Assembly (NCBI RefSeq): GCF_030272615.1
Contig: NC_081415.1
Coordinates: 374,247,392 to 374,311,391 of the forward strand
From: Cryptomeria japonica
Lineage: Eukaryota; Streptophyta; Pinopsida; Cupressales; Cupressaceae
Direction: 5' to 3'
DNA: 64,000 nt
Below are positions 12,035 to 23,367 of this stretch, piece by piece. Within the stretch, counting starts at the first letter, position 1, and every line of letters starts with the position of its first letter. The notes under the pieces are model-generated. The model saw only the letters and a program-made list of their open reading frames with translations. It ran no database searches and was not told where the DNA came from. Position numbers and translations under genes: made by a program.

Positions 12035-12395
12035 TAAAATGAGTATTAATAGATGGAGGAGCTGGACTTAATATATGTACCTTAAAACTTATCTGTGCAT
12101 TAGGCTTCTCGGAGGATTCTATTGATCCATGCAAAAATATTACTATAAAGGCATATAATGATGAAGAAAGATCCTCTAAAGGAATAGTGGTGTTGCCGAT
12201 TCAAGTTGGACCAATACAAAGAGATACTATGTGCGAGGTTTTAGACATAGACCTCACTTACAGTATCTTATTAGGTTGACCCTGGATACATGAAATGCAA
12301 GCAGTGCCTTCTATGTATCACCAATGTGTCAAATTCCCCTATAATGGGCAGGAGGTTTCTATATCTATTGATCACAATCCATTTCAACATTGGGG
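12035..12395 (+). pseudogene. Aspartic protease region of element A
   Basis: The frame reads VLIDGGAGLNICTLKLI, then IKAYNDEER and ILPIQVGP-like strands, then ILLG followed by a stop where a Pro-Trp motif begins. This matches the retropepsin fold of plant gypsy elements (the active Asp lies in LIDGG), and the same order occurs in B at 29290-29560. Several stops make it non-functional. It would cut the gag-pol polyprotein. Confidence 0.6.
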
Positions 12396-12409
12396 CAGCC
12401 TAGGATAGT

Positions 12410-12910
12410 TTGGCTCCACATAATAGAGAGAAACATAATTCCTCAGCACCAGATCTTCAACAAGAGAAGTCTAAATCATTACCTAGAGATTTCAAGCAGA
12501 AAATGAAAATCAAAGAACAAGGCATGGGGGAATACTCTTTGGAACCCATGTGTTTGACTAACTTACCCACATCACCTAGATCTCATGGATTACCTATATC
12601 ATCAAAACATCAAGCAACTCATCCCATCACCAAGTTCGATGGCACATTCATTCAAGTCGACACTTTAGCACATGAATTCAAGGAAAAGGATATCCTCAGT
12701 TGGCTATACAAAGACGAGGAAGAAGACAGAGTAGCTACTGTGGAAGTAGCTATACCCACACACCTATATGGAAAAGGCTACTTAATCATGTAGCAAATGG
12801 GATACAATGGCAAAGGACCTATTGGTAAGCATCAAGAAGGTGTCACAGAACCATTAGATCCTCCTTCACAATTTAGTAAAGACAAAAAGGGATTGGGCTT
12901 TGAAATCACT
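12410..12910 (+). pseudogene. G-patch region between protease and RT, element A
   Basis: Frame 12410-12793 encodes a linker that ends ...GKGYLIM, and after one stop frame 12797 continues MGYNGKGPIGKHQEGVTEP ... KGLGFE. The Gly spacing (GYxGKGPxGKxxxG...GLG) is that of a G-patch, a nucleic-acid-binding module found after the protease in some retroviruses and in some plant gypsy polyproteins. Element B has the equivalent sequence near 30010-30150 (CMGYSSTSRIGKHQEG ... GIGYD). Conservation in both elements argues that it is real. Confidence 0.6.
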
Positions 12911-13644
12911 CTACTACTAAAGAAGGTACCACACAATTATCAAAAACCTCAGTGGAAAGCAAAGAAGAAGTACAAAGAAGAATCCTGGCAAGAAGCACTA
13001 TTTGAGTCAACAGAGACAATCCATAAGGAACATGAACATCAAGAAATGAAGAACATCAAGGGGAGTCCATCATTCACAAGAAGACAACATCTACATAGGT
13101 CAATCATATTCAAGAACAAATATCCAACAAAGTAGTATCATCTCCTGATAACATCATTCCTCCCCAAGGAGGGATAGTATATGAATAAATACAAAAGGTC
13201 GAAGTAGGATCTGACATAGAATCAGAGAAAACTATCAAACTTGTCTCAATCATCAAAGACCTATTCTCACCATATAACATACTAGTTCACAACACTAATA
13301 GAATCTAGGATGATACCTCTGAGACTAATCCCAATGAATATGAATGGGGTAGCTGCTCAAATGCTACTGAAGATACCACTGAAAATACTAGTTCTATATC
13401 CCTTTCTCAAGAAGAACATAGCACATAAATTAGACTACTTGAATCTGGACCATAGAATATCTATGACGCTAAGGAAAATGAGCAGCAACATTATGAACAA
13501 CTCTATACGGAAGATGATACCATCGAAGACCTCAACAAAGTCCTTGACTTCTTTAAAACCCAAACCAATCACATTGAGACCTCTATCCTAACACTTACAG
13601 CAGCAGAACTTGATCCACCAAACGATTCCTTACCACTTGTCTTT

Positions 13645-15470
13645 TTGGACCTCATAGACTGGGATGAACCCGAAATTCATGATATACCAATTTTCCCAAA
13701 TGATGAATCCATTATCCATTACTTATGTATTGTCAACCCAGAAACAAACTCTGCTAGTGAACAGAATAGTGATGTCTGCAATCAGGAGGGTGCCAAGTCT
13801 CTTAGTCGCAAAAATAAACCAAATAAAGGATCTAATGCTGAAAACCAGTCAATGGCAACTATGGATCACAAAAAAGTAAAAATAAAGGACGCATCTGAGG
13901 GTGAAAACCTTTTTAAGGCACCTAAAGATGGGAGACTTGACACTCTTCCTGAACATTATCATGAGTGATCACCCATATTGATTGAGCCCACTCAATCAAT
14001 CAACATTGGTACTACAGAAGCAGCCAAAAACATACACCTAGCAAATTCTCTAACAGAGGAAGAAAGATCAGAATTTATAATTTTTTTTAAAGAAAAGCAA
14101 ATCAACTTTGCTTGGTCATATGTAGATATGTCCAGAATTGATCCACAATTAATCATGCATCACTTGTCTATGGCTCTAGGAGCTAAACTGGTTAAGCAAA
14201 AACTGAGAAAAATGAATCCACATGTGGCACTCATGGTTAAGGCTGAGCTGAAGAAACTATTGGACATCGGATTTATTCGACCTATTGACTATGCAGAATG
14301 GATTTCAAACATTGTGCCGGTTTCAAAACCAGATGACAGTATTAGAATATGCACAAATTTTAGAGATGTCAACAACGCCTGTCCAAAGGATGACTTTCCT
14401 TTACCAAGTATCGACATAATTGCAGACCTCACAATAGGCCATGCAATGTTATCACTAATGGACGGTTTTTCAGGATATAACCAAATCAAGATCGCTCCAG
14501 AAGATCAAGATAAAACAACATTCACCTATCCTTGGGGAACATATTGTTGGAATGTCATGCCTTTTGGCTTAAAGAATGTTGGGGCAACTTATCAACAAGC
14601 AACGACAACAATCTTTCATGATATGATGCATACTTTCATGGAAGACTATGTGGATGATTTACTAGCTAAATCCTTCAACAGAGCAGACATCTAAGCATCT
14701 TAGAAAATATTTTTGAACGATTGGAAAAATTCCAAGTCAGGCTCAGCCCTAAGAAGTGTGTCTTCGGGGTTACATCAGGCAAATTGTTAGGCTATATAGT
14801 TTTAGAAAAGGGAATTGAAGTAGATCCAGCAAAGAATGCCACCACCAAACAATATCAACCAACTCAGATCTCTACAAGGATGGCTCCAATCAATTAGGTG
14901 ATTCATCACTCAGATAGTCGATTAAAGTCTACCATTCAATCATCTGCTACATAAAAATGTACCATTCAGATGGGAAGCCAAGTGTGCAAAATCCTTTTAT
15001 CAAATCAAAAAATATTCAATGAACCCACCAGTTTCGGTACCACCGATAGTAGGAAAGCCACTTATTCTCTACATTTCCACAACAGATAAATCTTTGGGGG
15101 CACTATTAGCACAAGAAGATCAACAAGGCAAGGAATGAGCAATATACTACATCAATAGGACATTGAACGGCTATGAGCTCAATTACACATTTATTGAGAA
15201 AGCATGTTTAGTTGTGGTCTTCGCCTCTCAAAAATTACGCCACTACATGCTAGCTCACACAATTAAGCTAGTTGCAAAAATTGATCCTCTCAAATATTTA
15301 CTCAACAAAGCAGCTCTTACAGGCCAATTGGCTAAATGGGTCATGATTCTCAGTAAATTTGATATCCACTACACGGAGCGAAGAGCTATCAAGGGACAAG
15401 TAATAGAAGATCAACTAGCAGAAGCACCACTACCTGGTAAACAACCAATGGAGATCTAATTTCTAGATAG
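13645..15470 (+). pseudogene. pol: Reverse transcriptase and first RNase H, element A
   Basis: 13645-13968 is an acidic linker. The frame from 13978 to 14694 carries RT: LxxGFIRPIDYAEWISNIVPV, CTNFRDVNNACPKDDFPLP, LMDGFSGYNQI, MPFGLKNVGATYQ, and the catalytic EDYVDDLLA (YVDD). Two frameshifts follow (near 14690 and 14835), with FERLEKFQVRLSPKKCVFGV and LQGWLQSIR in other frames. Then comes the connected RNase H-type region with YISTTDKSLGALLAQED, YELNYTFIEKACLVVVFASQKLRHYM and KWVMILSKFDIHY. Stops and frameshifts inactivate it. Confidence 0.85.
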
Positions 15471-15483
15471 GGATGTTCTTGCT

Positions 15484-15897
15484 ATGTCTACAAAACAATG
15501 GACCCTATACTTTGATGGATCATTTACCCAACACGGCTCAGGTGTTGGCATTTTATTCATTACTCTAGAAGGACACACCATACCAAGATCCTACAGACTT
15601 ATGTTTCCATGCACAAATAACGTTGCTGAGTATGAAGCACTGGTCACAAGAATCAAGATAGTTGTAGAATGGAAAATCACAGAACTAAAGGTCTATGGAG
15701 ATTCACAACTAGTTATGAATCAAATCAATGACGACTATCAGACAAAAGATGACAAGTTGCTACCCTCCAAAAGAATGGTGGATGACTTCAAACAGTACTT
15801 TGTACACATCAGCTTTGCACAAATACCAAGGTTGGACAACAAAGCAACCGATACAATGGCTACTATCGCTTCACTACCACAAATTCTAGAGCAATAG
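15484..15897 (+). pseudogene. Second (archaeal-type) RNase H, element A
   Basis: The intact frame encodes LYFDGSFTQHGSGVGI, NNVAEYEALV, VYGDSQLVMNQI and DNKATDTMA. The Asp (FDGS), Glu (AEYEAL), Asp (GDSQL) and final Asp fit the RNase H active site. It follows the degenerate RNase H fused to RT, so the polyprotein has two, as known for Tat-lineage elements. It would remove RNA from RNA:DNA hybrids. The domain is uninterrupted here, but the polyprotein around it is broken. Confidence 0.8.
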
Positions 15898-16110
15898 TCT
15901 CATTATGAGTTCCTGGTAGAGCAACTGTTTTCCCCAGCCTATGACAATTCTGCATCCCAGGTCATCTATGCCTTAACTGGTTCAGACTCCCCCTTATATG
16001 GAACGATATATGAGTATCCTAAGACCAATATTCTATCCATTGACTTGTCCCGAAACCAAAAACATAACTTTATCCGATAAGCTGTCTGTTATACCCTTAC
16101 TGTTGATACT

Positions 16111-17239
16111 TTGTACCATCGAGGTTTAGATGGTACTCTTCTTCGTTGCCTTGATCGTAATGAATCTGACTCCACTTTACATGAGCTTCATGAAGGTATC
16201 TATGGCACACATTCCAGTGGAACTACTCTTGCTAAAAAGCTTCTAAGAATGGGATATTATTGGCTGACAATGGAAAAAGATTCTTATCACTTTGCAAAGA
16301 AGTGTCCTAAATGCCAAATCCATGGCAATCTTGTACATGCACCAGTACAGGAACTGCAGCGATTACCCCTTTTGTCAGTGGGGACTAGACTTAGTCGGCA
16401 AAATTCATCCTTCATCATCAAATGGGCACAAGTTCATTATCACTGCAACAGAGTATTTTAACAAGTGGATTGAAGCAGTCCCCATGACCATGGTGACTGG
16501 GAAACAAATTGCCTCTTTTATCCTTAATTATCTGATCTGTAGATATGGCATTCCAAGTTCCATCATCACAGACAATGGGTAACCTTTCAAAAATTAGGAT
16601 GTGAGAGAACTATGTGAACGATTCAAAATCCAACATCGTTTCTCTACACCATACTATCCACAGGGAAATGGTCAGGAAGAAGCATCCAACAAAACAATAT
16701 TGAAAATTTTAAAAAAGATAGTCAATGATGCAGGCAAAGATTGGCATGTACAACTCAATCTAGCACTTTGGGCATATAGAACTAGCATCTGCACATCGAA
16801 AGGAGCTACACCTTATTCATTGGTGTATGGATCAGAAGCAATTTTACCCTTGGAGGTAGAAATTCTATCTCTCAAACTCTCTTTGAAAGGCTTAATCCCA
16901 GATGAAGAATATCGAGTTAACCGACTACAGGAACTTGAACTTCTAGATGAAAGATGCCAACGTGCCTACACTCATCTCAAAGCATATCAGCAATGCATGT
17001 GCAAAAGATACAACCACAAGGTCATCCCTAGAAACTTCAAAATAGGTGACCTAGTACTCAAAGAAAATCCTAGAAACCAACAGGATTGGGAAAAGAAAGG
17101 GAAGTTTGAACCTAACTGGTTGGGTCCATATGTCATCATCTCAGCCTATGGATCAAGCGCCTATCAATTAACTACCTTAGAAGGAGATGTGCCCAATGAA
17201 CCCACCAACAACATCCATTTGAAGAAATACTACACTTGA
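16111..17239 (+). pseudogene. Integrase, element A
   Basis: HHCC zinc-binding region: ELHEGIYGTHSS ... CPKCQIHG. After a frameshift near 16370 the core continues as WGLDLVGKIHP, FIITATEYFNKWIEAVP, SSIITDNG (second Asp), a stop at 16580, then YYPQGNGQEEASNKTI with the catalytic Glu and WAYRTSICTSKGATPYSLVYG. The C-terminal part includes FKIGDLVLKE and FEPNWLGPYVI. The frame ends at 17239, with the conserved hairpin following ~85 bases later. Confidence 0.85.
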
Positions 17240-17324
17240 GCAGTCTAAATGCATGAAAAAAGTAAAAATACAAAAAAATCAAAAAAATTAGAAAAAGCAA
17301 AGAAAAAGATGCAATAAAAACAAC

Positions 17325-17349
17325 TGGTGAAAACCTGGCAAACAGGTGC
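17325..17349. promoter_or_regulatory. Conserved hairpin motif downstream of pol (A)
   Basis: GGTGAAAACCTGGCAAACAG followed by G-pyrimidine-GC. CCTG and CAGG can pair around a GCAAA loop. The identical sequence, except one pyrimidine, lies at 41770-41794 behind pol of element B, inside otherwise unrelated sequence. A cis-acting RNA or DNA role is likely, but which one is unknown. Confidence 0.6.
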
Positions 17350-18187
17350 TATTGTGAGAGGATGGCTCCTCCATCTATTCTTATCAAACTTTTGTATCCA
17401 TGCATCTAAGTCGTATCGGCCATTGACCAACACCTTTATCAAGCTAAGAATTATCTAGGACATACTTAGCGTAGTCACTGTCCTTGTTTATCACAAATCA
17501 TTTCATCATATCCCACCATGGCTTGGTAATCACTGTACATATCCATGTTGGGAAATACCTTTAGCTAGGGGCAACATCAATCTATATCCTATCCTATCAA
17601 CATATCACACATTGCAGCAGACTAGGCAAATAATATCAAAACCAAAAATTCAACAAAACATGAGGAGAATCAAACACGGATACATTTAATGGATTCACAA
17701 TACATGATGGATGATTTTCTGAAGTAACAAATGTTTGCATCTTGCATGAAGTTTTGACTATTTTTCCATTTGAACTCATTTTTTGAACTATTGGATCCTC
17801 TACATTTTCTCAATGATGCATCGAGCTAGAGAAAGTAATGAGGACTCCAATATCTTTTTAGTCTTCTATCTGGGAGGCGATCAGTTGTACTATAGAGAGA
17901 CTTGTCTCAAGACGTAAATCAAAGCACATCATTGAAGACATGATTCCACTTTGCACATACAAATGGTTTAATCTTGTCTGTTTATCTACAAGCAACACTC
18001 AGGTCGTCCTGGTTCACTTATACCTTGATGCTTATGCTATCTTGCAATATCAAAAATCATGTAAATTTTTCTCAGGTCATTTTGGTTCAATTATACCATT
18101 ATGCTTGTATAAATTTTCAACATATCCCAACAAAGAAAGCAAAACATGTGACTATATCAGGATGACCAATGCAAAATGAGGATGTTG

Positions 18188-18420
18188 AATTAGTTGCATA
18201 TCATTTTACAATTAATTGCATATCATGTTACAATTAGTTACATATCATTTTACAATTAGTTGCATATCATATTATAAATTAGCTCCATATCATACATCTC
18301 ATTTTCAAGATACATCTCACATCATATCATATCATGCATCTCATTTTAAAGATACATCTCACACCATATCATATCATATGTCTCATTTTCAAGATACATC
18401 TCATACATCCTGCATTATCA
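18188..18420. repeat. Two tandem repeat blocks
   Basis: 18188-18290: about four ~26-base units built on GCATATCATTTTACAATTAG. 18286-18420: three ~50-base units built on CATCTCATTTTCAAGATAC followed by ATC-rich sequence. Units differ by a few bases. They may mark the 3' untranslated region of the antisense gene. Confidence 0.7.
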
Positions 18421-18518
18421 CATCATATTCATCACATATAAAATCACATAAGCATTGCATCATCATATAAAAAGCGCCATCCATAACACATCACATCAGG
18501 ATCAAAGAAAATGGTGTC

Positions 18519-18544
18519 ATATATATATATATATATATATATAT
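18519..18544. repeat. (AT)n microsatellite
   Basis: Uninterrupted AT dinucleotides between the tandem repeats and the end of the antisense gene. Confidence 0.9.
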
Positions 18545-18739
18545 CTCAAAATGATCAAATGTACAAAATATGTCATGTTTGTGCCCAACACAACAAAATG
18601 ATTAACATACAATAGAGACAACGTCTCTCAGGTGTGACTATCTTCAGATGGTGATGGTCTCATAGCCGATGTCCCAGAACCTAGATCTCTAGGTGGATCC
18701 TACTGAATAGGCCCTGTCATGCCCCTTCTCTATGTCCTT

Positions 18740-20558
18740 GACCCCGTCTCAGGATCGACTTGATCTCGAGGCTGTACAACTCAAAACTTGGCGCTCCTTG
18801 AGCACTGTGTCCTCATAGTGCTTCCTATAGTACTCCACCTCCTTGTCTCTCAAAGCCAGCTCTCTCAAAGTGTCTCTCATCGGGCCACTTTTTGTCGCTC
18901 TCTGCAAACTCCCTGCAAGCTCCTCATCTCGGCCTAACCGCTCCAAAACTGTATCCCGCTCCATGGTTAGTTGTGTGATCTATCGTGTTGTGCCAATAGC
19001 TGTGCCTGCAATTGTTGTACTGACAACTGTAGGGCCCTAATTTGTGCATCCTCCCGATGAGTCAGGATCCAAATCTGAAGGGGCACCTGGGAAGAAGTAC
19101 TCCCCATCCTTCCCCCTAACCTCGGTACTAGTGGGGGTAGCACATCAGTCCTCCTCCTCTGAGCCGGCCATCTCAACTCATCAGTCCCTCCCACCACTTC
19201 TATCACCTCTCCTACTCTCTCCTCACCCCCTCCATAATCACCAAGCCTCCTCTCCCTCTATCCATCACAGCCCACCATACCACTCTCTCCACCCGAATCC
19301 CTCTATCCCCTCCACCTCTACCTCTATCTCCTATCCTCCCCTGATCGCCTCTCCCTTGTCGACCTCGACCCTCTCCTCCATCATCTCCCCCATCATCAAA
19401 TCCTCCATCACCACCTCCCTCCTCCTCCTCATCCTCAAAAGTGGGATGCCTCTCTGCTGGATTTGATATCCTGGCCACTGCACGAGCTGCAAATAATCTG
19501 GAAAACTCCTCTGTCATGCCTGCATCTGATATCTCAGGGGCTTAGTCCCATATCTGGCCATCTAGTTGAACAAACTCCTCTACCGCCACCACACTATCAA
19601 TAGTGGGTCCCCAATCTGGTATATCCTACCTCCGTCGAGCATATAAGCAGGTCCCCTATGGTATCCCCTGCTGTTGTCCATACTGTTGCAAAACTCGAGT
19701 GGCTAGAAATCTCTCAATGACAAAGGGTGTCCACCCTATCAGATCTAGGGTCATCAAGACATAAGGCATCTCCATCCCATCCTCTGCCCATACCTTACAA
19801 CTTGTATAGGGTCGCCAGATGACCGTATCAATATCATCCTCTTACGTTGGACAACTATCCCTTAGTATCCATATGCATACACATACCCGACAGGCCTATC
19901 TCTGTCCACTAGTGGCCTAGCTGCGGGAATATGCTCCCAACACCATACCTTGTAATAGTGTCACTCCCACTGATAAACTACCATACCCCAAATATACCAC
20001 CGCATGCAAATCCCTATATAAGTGGGCCAGTATAGCCGACCCACATGCAAAGCAGCGGCCCTATATCACCATCTCCTCCAGAACCAATCCCCATCCTATA
20101 GATAGTCCCTTCGACCTCCGGTCGGGACATAAGAACCCACCTATGAAACCTTCCAATACTGATGGAAGAGGAGCATAATCCAAATCCAGAAACTCTTGGC
20201 AAGGGATCTTGTATCCGCACACTGTATCATCCTGAAAGATCCGGCATAGTACCTCTATCCCACCCTCCTTCGACTGCTCATAGGGTAGCAATGAACCTAC
20301 CATAGGAATCCAAAGAATCCTGTAGCAATCCTCTAGCGTCACTGTAACCTTGCCTATAGCCAAATGAAAGGTATTTGTGTCACTGTGCCACCTCTCAACC
20401 AGCACTGTCAATAACCCCCAGTTCACAATAAATTGAGGCATATCTAATATGGAGGTCAGGCCACACATATCAATAATGTCTCTGTCAGCCTGTTTCAATC
20501 GTGGTATCAATGCCCATGGTCTAGGAAAATGCTCATGCAACTGCACCACTCCAAGATG
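18740..20558 (-). pseudogene. Antisense PMD gene of element A, exon 2 onwards
   Basis: The minus-strand frame from 20558 reads HEHFPRPWALIPRLKQAD, then VERWHSDTNTFHL, VTVTLEDCYRILWIPMVG, SAILAHLYRDLHAVVYL, WCWEHIPAARPLVD, WRPY, and ERFLATRVLQQYGQQQGIP. The order ERW..TFH, GE/KxTxTLED, LAHLYRD, WxWEHI, WRPY, RVLxQYGxxQ is that of the plant mobile domain (PMD), known from host proteins MAIN/MAIL1 and from transposons. Two or three frameshifts or stops (near 20060, 19930 and 19850) break it. The C-terminal part (19517-18749) is acidic (DEEEEGGGDGG), then Arg/Gly-rich (GRGRQGRGDQGR), then likely coiled coil (AQIRALQLSVQQLQAQL; LRELALRDKEVEYYRK). Acceptor AG precedes 20558. It is convergent to gag-pol. 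Confidence 0.75.
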
Positions 20559-20633
20559 CTCTTGTCAAAAAGCAAAACAAGTCCAATATCAGTTTCCTCA
20601 TCAAAACATAGATATCAAAATCAAAATCATCTC

Positions 20634-20880
20634 AAAAACTTGAAAACTTTGAACAAATCTAAATCAAGTTTCACATCATATCAATCCATCAAATCATATC
20701 AACTTGTAATACAACTCAAGTTTCAAATCATATCAACTTGTAATACAACTCAAGTTTTCAAACCATACCAACTTATAACACAACTCAAGCTCCGCAAATC
20801 ATATCCAACACATTCATATCCAAAACTTGACAACTTTGAGCAAATCTAAATCAAGTTTCATATCATATCTAAATCCACAT
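20634..20880. repeat. Short tandem and direct repeats in intron 1 (A)
   Basis: Three ~33-base units based on AACTTGTAATACAACTCAAG lie at 20699-20800. A flanking segment with CAAATCTAAATCAAGTTTCA recurs at about 20655 and 20840. Ordinary repeat expansion in non-coding DNA. Confidence 0.7.
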
Positions 20881-21059
20881 CAAATCTATAATAACTTGAA
20901 ACATCATAAATCCAATCAAGTTATGTCAGAACTCATATTTGACAACTTATGACAATAGACACACAGACGGACAATTCACACCTATCATGGCAGAACTAAC
21001 CTCCACCTACCAATTTTCTTCATCCAAAAAAAAATCACAGTTTACCACAAAATTTTTCC

Positions 21060-21376
21060 CTGCGCTAAACAAACTTGTCTATGTGCTAAAATTATACCCA
21101 TGCGCTAACCTGTGCTCTTCATGTGCTACCCAACCTACCCTATGCGCTATACAAACCCTACGTGCTCCCCTTTTCTTCCAATGTGCCATCCAATCTACCC
21201 TATGCGCTAAAACTAACCCATGCGCTACCCTGTGCACCTAATGCGCTAAACTACTATTATGCGCTAATCTAGTTGACCTATGTGCTACCCTATATCTTTC
21301 GAATGCTACTTAATTTAACAAACCGTACACGCTACGAAATTTATCGTATGCGCTATGAAATGAACCTGACAGGCTA
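21060..21376 (-). repeat. Motif array A3: TTAGCGCAT units in antisense intron 1
   Basis: On the plus strand TGCGCTA occurs exactly at 21061, 21101, 21143, 21203, 21221, 21242, 21260 and 21350, with TGTGCTA, ACGCTA and CGTGCT variants between, about 16-17 units at ~16-25 base spacing. In the direction of the antisense gene these read TAGCGCA, the same word and orientation that the sense leader carries relative to gag-pol. Spacers are unrelated. Confidence 0.85.
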
Positions 21377-21463
21377 AAACGTAAAATCCGTATGACAAAA
21401 TTAAAAACATGATCAAAAATGACAAAATAAAAAATCAAAAAGGGGTCAAAAAGGTTAACTTAC

Positions 21464-21590
21464 CGGTGGTCCATACATGGCAGGCCTTCGATACCTCCGA
21501 AGGCGCTCGAATCGATGAGAAGAGAAGGGAACCAATATTTTATCTTTCTCTCCAAAAGTCTCTCTCTCCAAGGTCAACAAGCACAAATTA
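21464..21590 (-). pseudogene. Exon 1 of the antisense gene (A)
   Basis: The minus strand encodes HRFERLRRYRRPAMYGPP and ends at a GTAAGT donor (21463). Element B encodes MHRFEHQR, a stop, then HNRPRKYEPT at the equivalent position, with the same donor and phase. In A the B-type start ATG before HRFE is replaced by TCT, so translation would need the internal ATG at 21478 or the copy has lost its start. The 5' end is estimated from the TATA box. Confidence 0.55.
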
Positions 21591-21612
21591 GACAAAACAG
21601 TGCACTTTTCCC

Positions 21613-21642
21613 CTTTTATAGGGTGAATTGAAATTAGGGTTT
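21613..21642 (-). promoter_or_regulatory. Promoter of the antisense gene (A): TATA box and telo-box
   Basis: On the minus strand CCCTATAAAAGGGG (TATA at 21620-21613) lies ~30 bases before the presumed start of exon 1. AAACCCTAATTT, a telo-box as found in many plant promoters, is 10 bases further upstream (21642-21631). Confidence 0.55.
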
Positions 21643-21958
21643 GGAGATGGGGCATGTATCTTGCTCATGGTCTCCGTCTAACTCTAACAAACATTATTAT
21701 CAGGAGATGAATCAACTTTTCACATTCCACATTGACAAATTTTAAAATGGAAACAAAATTATCAAATTAAATCAAATTTTCCAAATTTTGATTCATCTCT
21801 CGAGGGGGCATTATCAAACATCATTTATCAAATCTAGGGCATCACTTATCAAATCTAGGGCATGACATGAAAATCTTAAAACGACATCACACTGATCATA
21901 ATCAAATTTTGACGACACATCATTTTCTTTGAATTAACATGTGCACACACGTCACTTC

Positions 21959-21972
21959 AAAGAGGGGCAAAA
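21959..21972 (+). promoter_or_regulatory. Polypurine tract, element A
   Basis: A purine-rich run AAAGAGGGGCAAAA directly precedes the TG of the 3' LTR (TGTAGACG). This is the usual plus-strand priming site and fixes the LTR start at 21973. Confidence 0.7.
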
Positions 21973-23367
21973 TGTAGACGTATAAAAATGACCATATTCC
22001 TAAAATGAATATTTTATGTTCATTCGTCTATTTAGTTAAATCTAATTTAATTAAATTACCTACATTCTTCTATTTTATTAAGTAAATTATTCAATTTACT
22101 TAAGTTAAATTCACTTATGTCATTTAATTGAATAAATCATTAATCCCTTTCTCTCTACTTTTAATTAAATTTATATTTAATTAATAGTTTACCCCAAATT
22201 GAATAAATCTAATTTATTCAAATTCCCAAATACAACTAAATTGAAATAAAATATTTTATTTTAATTAAATCCTTTTATTCCTCGTCCACTTGAAAAATCC
22301 TACATCTTCCACTTGCCTCCTAAACCCCCTTCTAGACTCTTCTAATCACTTCTAAATTAGCCTAACCCATCTCCTAAATATTGTCACATCCCTAAGCAAG
22401 GGGAAGTCACTTCTCAAACCCTCAAAGTCTTTGAAAACCATTAAAGGCTTCAACAACTTAACTCTAAAAGTCTTTCAAACCATTAATGGTTAACTCAACC
22501 CTCTAGCATGATTAGAGACTTTCTCTAAACAACCCACATCTAACCCAGGGGTCTCATCAAGCATTAATTTCTTTAACCATGGTTATCCCTTTAACCCTTG
22601 CACAAGAGCTTATCCTTTGGGTAAAAGCTTTATCCAGTGGATAATCTTAACCTAACCTTAACCCTTACCCCCTAGGGTAACCATGAGGTCTTCTCAAGCA
22701 TTTAATGCTTCCTACCTCTCCTCTCAATTGGTCTTATGTTGACAATTGTCACCATTTCATTGGTGGAAATTGTAAACATTGATTGCCAACTTTCAAACGT
22801 GACCCTTGATTAACTCTTTCAATCCTGGCCATCCATTGCCCTATTTTCACTATAAATAGAGCTCTCCTTCCTCCATTTTAAGGATCCATGCAAGCTTTAG
22901 TATCTCATTTATACTCAATTTTATCAACACATTTAGCCTCTTTTGTATTAGGAAATAGTCTAAATAAGCATTTTTAGAGTATTTTCTTTATCATTATCTT
23001 AGAACATCAACTAGTATATCATGTTAGGATAGTGTTTCTACTAATATTTTCATCTTATAATCTAGTTTGTTGTATTTGTAGAATCATGCATAGCTTAGGA
23101 TGCATTTCCATAACTAAGTCAATCTAAAGCATCCCTCGTTCTTCCATTAGCCATCCCTAGGTCACTTTGCTCAGTGATATGAGAGCAAAGCATTGGCTTG
23201 AGGGACCTTGAGAGATAGAGAACCATGGAACCAACCTTGGGAAGTTGAGTCATTCTTCATGACTCCATAACTTGCACCAAGAAGTCCTGTGGGTGTGTGA
23301 GCAAGCCTCTTTGAGACTACTTTTTCACATTTTGAGTTTCATAGACCCACTTTTCCCGCACACATTT
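21973..23367 (+). repeat. 3' LTR of element A
   Basis: Starts TGTAGACG after the polypurine tract and matches the 5' LTR throughout. TATAAATAG is at 22851-22859. It preserves the uninterrupted target of the solo LTR (near 23140-23150). The right end, near CACACATTT, is uncertain by a few bases. Confidence 0.8.

Larger units (their letters stand above)
17350..18700. other. Non-coding region between pol and the antisense gene (A)
   Basis: No credible coding frame. It contains two kinds of A/T-rich tandem repeats (18188-18290 and 18286-18420), an (AT)n tract, and the likely 3' end of the minus-strand PMD gene. Open frames at 17940-18470 are translations of the repeats. Confidence 0.6.
20559..21463 (-). 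other. Intron 1 of the antisense gene (A)
   Basis: Donor G|GTAAGT at 21463 and acceptor AG at 20559-20560 on the minus strand give phase-0 joining of exon 1 to the PMD frame. The intron contains motif array A3 (21060-21376) and three ~33-base tandem units around 20692-20800 (AACTTGTAATACAACTCAAG). Element B has the same intron position and phase. Confidence 0.6.
4229..23367 (+). mobile_element. Element A: Ty3/gypsy Tat-lineage LTR retrotransposon
   Basis: Two similar direct repeats (4229-6744 after removing an insertion, and 21973-23367) flank an internal region ordered PBS, long leader, gag, protease, G-patch, RT, RNase H, second RNase H, integrase, antisense PMD gene, PPT. A second RNase H domain after the usual one is the recognised mark of the Tat lineage (Ogre, Retand and relatives). 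All sense ORFs carry stops or frameshifts, so it is not autonomous. The LTRs differ by scattered substitutions and a few small indels. The first ~30 bases of the 5' LTR are missing and the left edge abuts the KKKRKK-encoding exon, so no target-site duplication can be read. Confidence 0.85.

Noticed and set aside
18216-18470. 84-codon ORF of His/Ser/Tyr repeats
   Set aside because: Direct translation of the tandem repeats. No start context or domain.
19044-19466. 140-codon plus-strand ORF rich in Ser/Pro/Leu
   Set aside because: It is the opposite strand of the Arg/Gly-rich exon of the antisense gene. The composition is a mirror effect.
21060-21376. CRISPR-like regular repeats
   Set aside because: Units are only 7-9 bases with unequal spacers, in a plant LTR element. 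No cas genes.
21455-21655. 66-codon minus ORF starting upstream of the TATA box
   Set aside because: Its first part would be promoter DNA. Only the HRFE...YGPP end is conserved with B, so only that is called exon 1.
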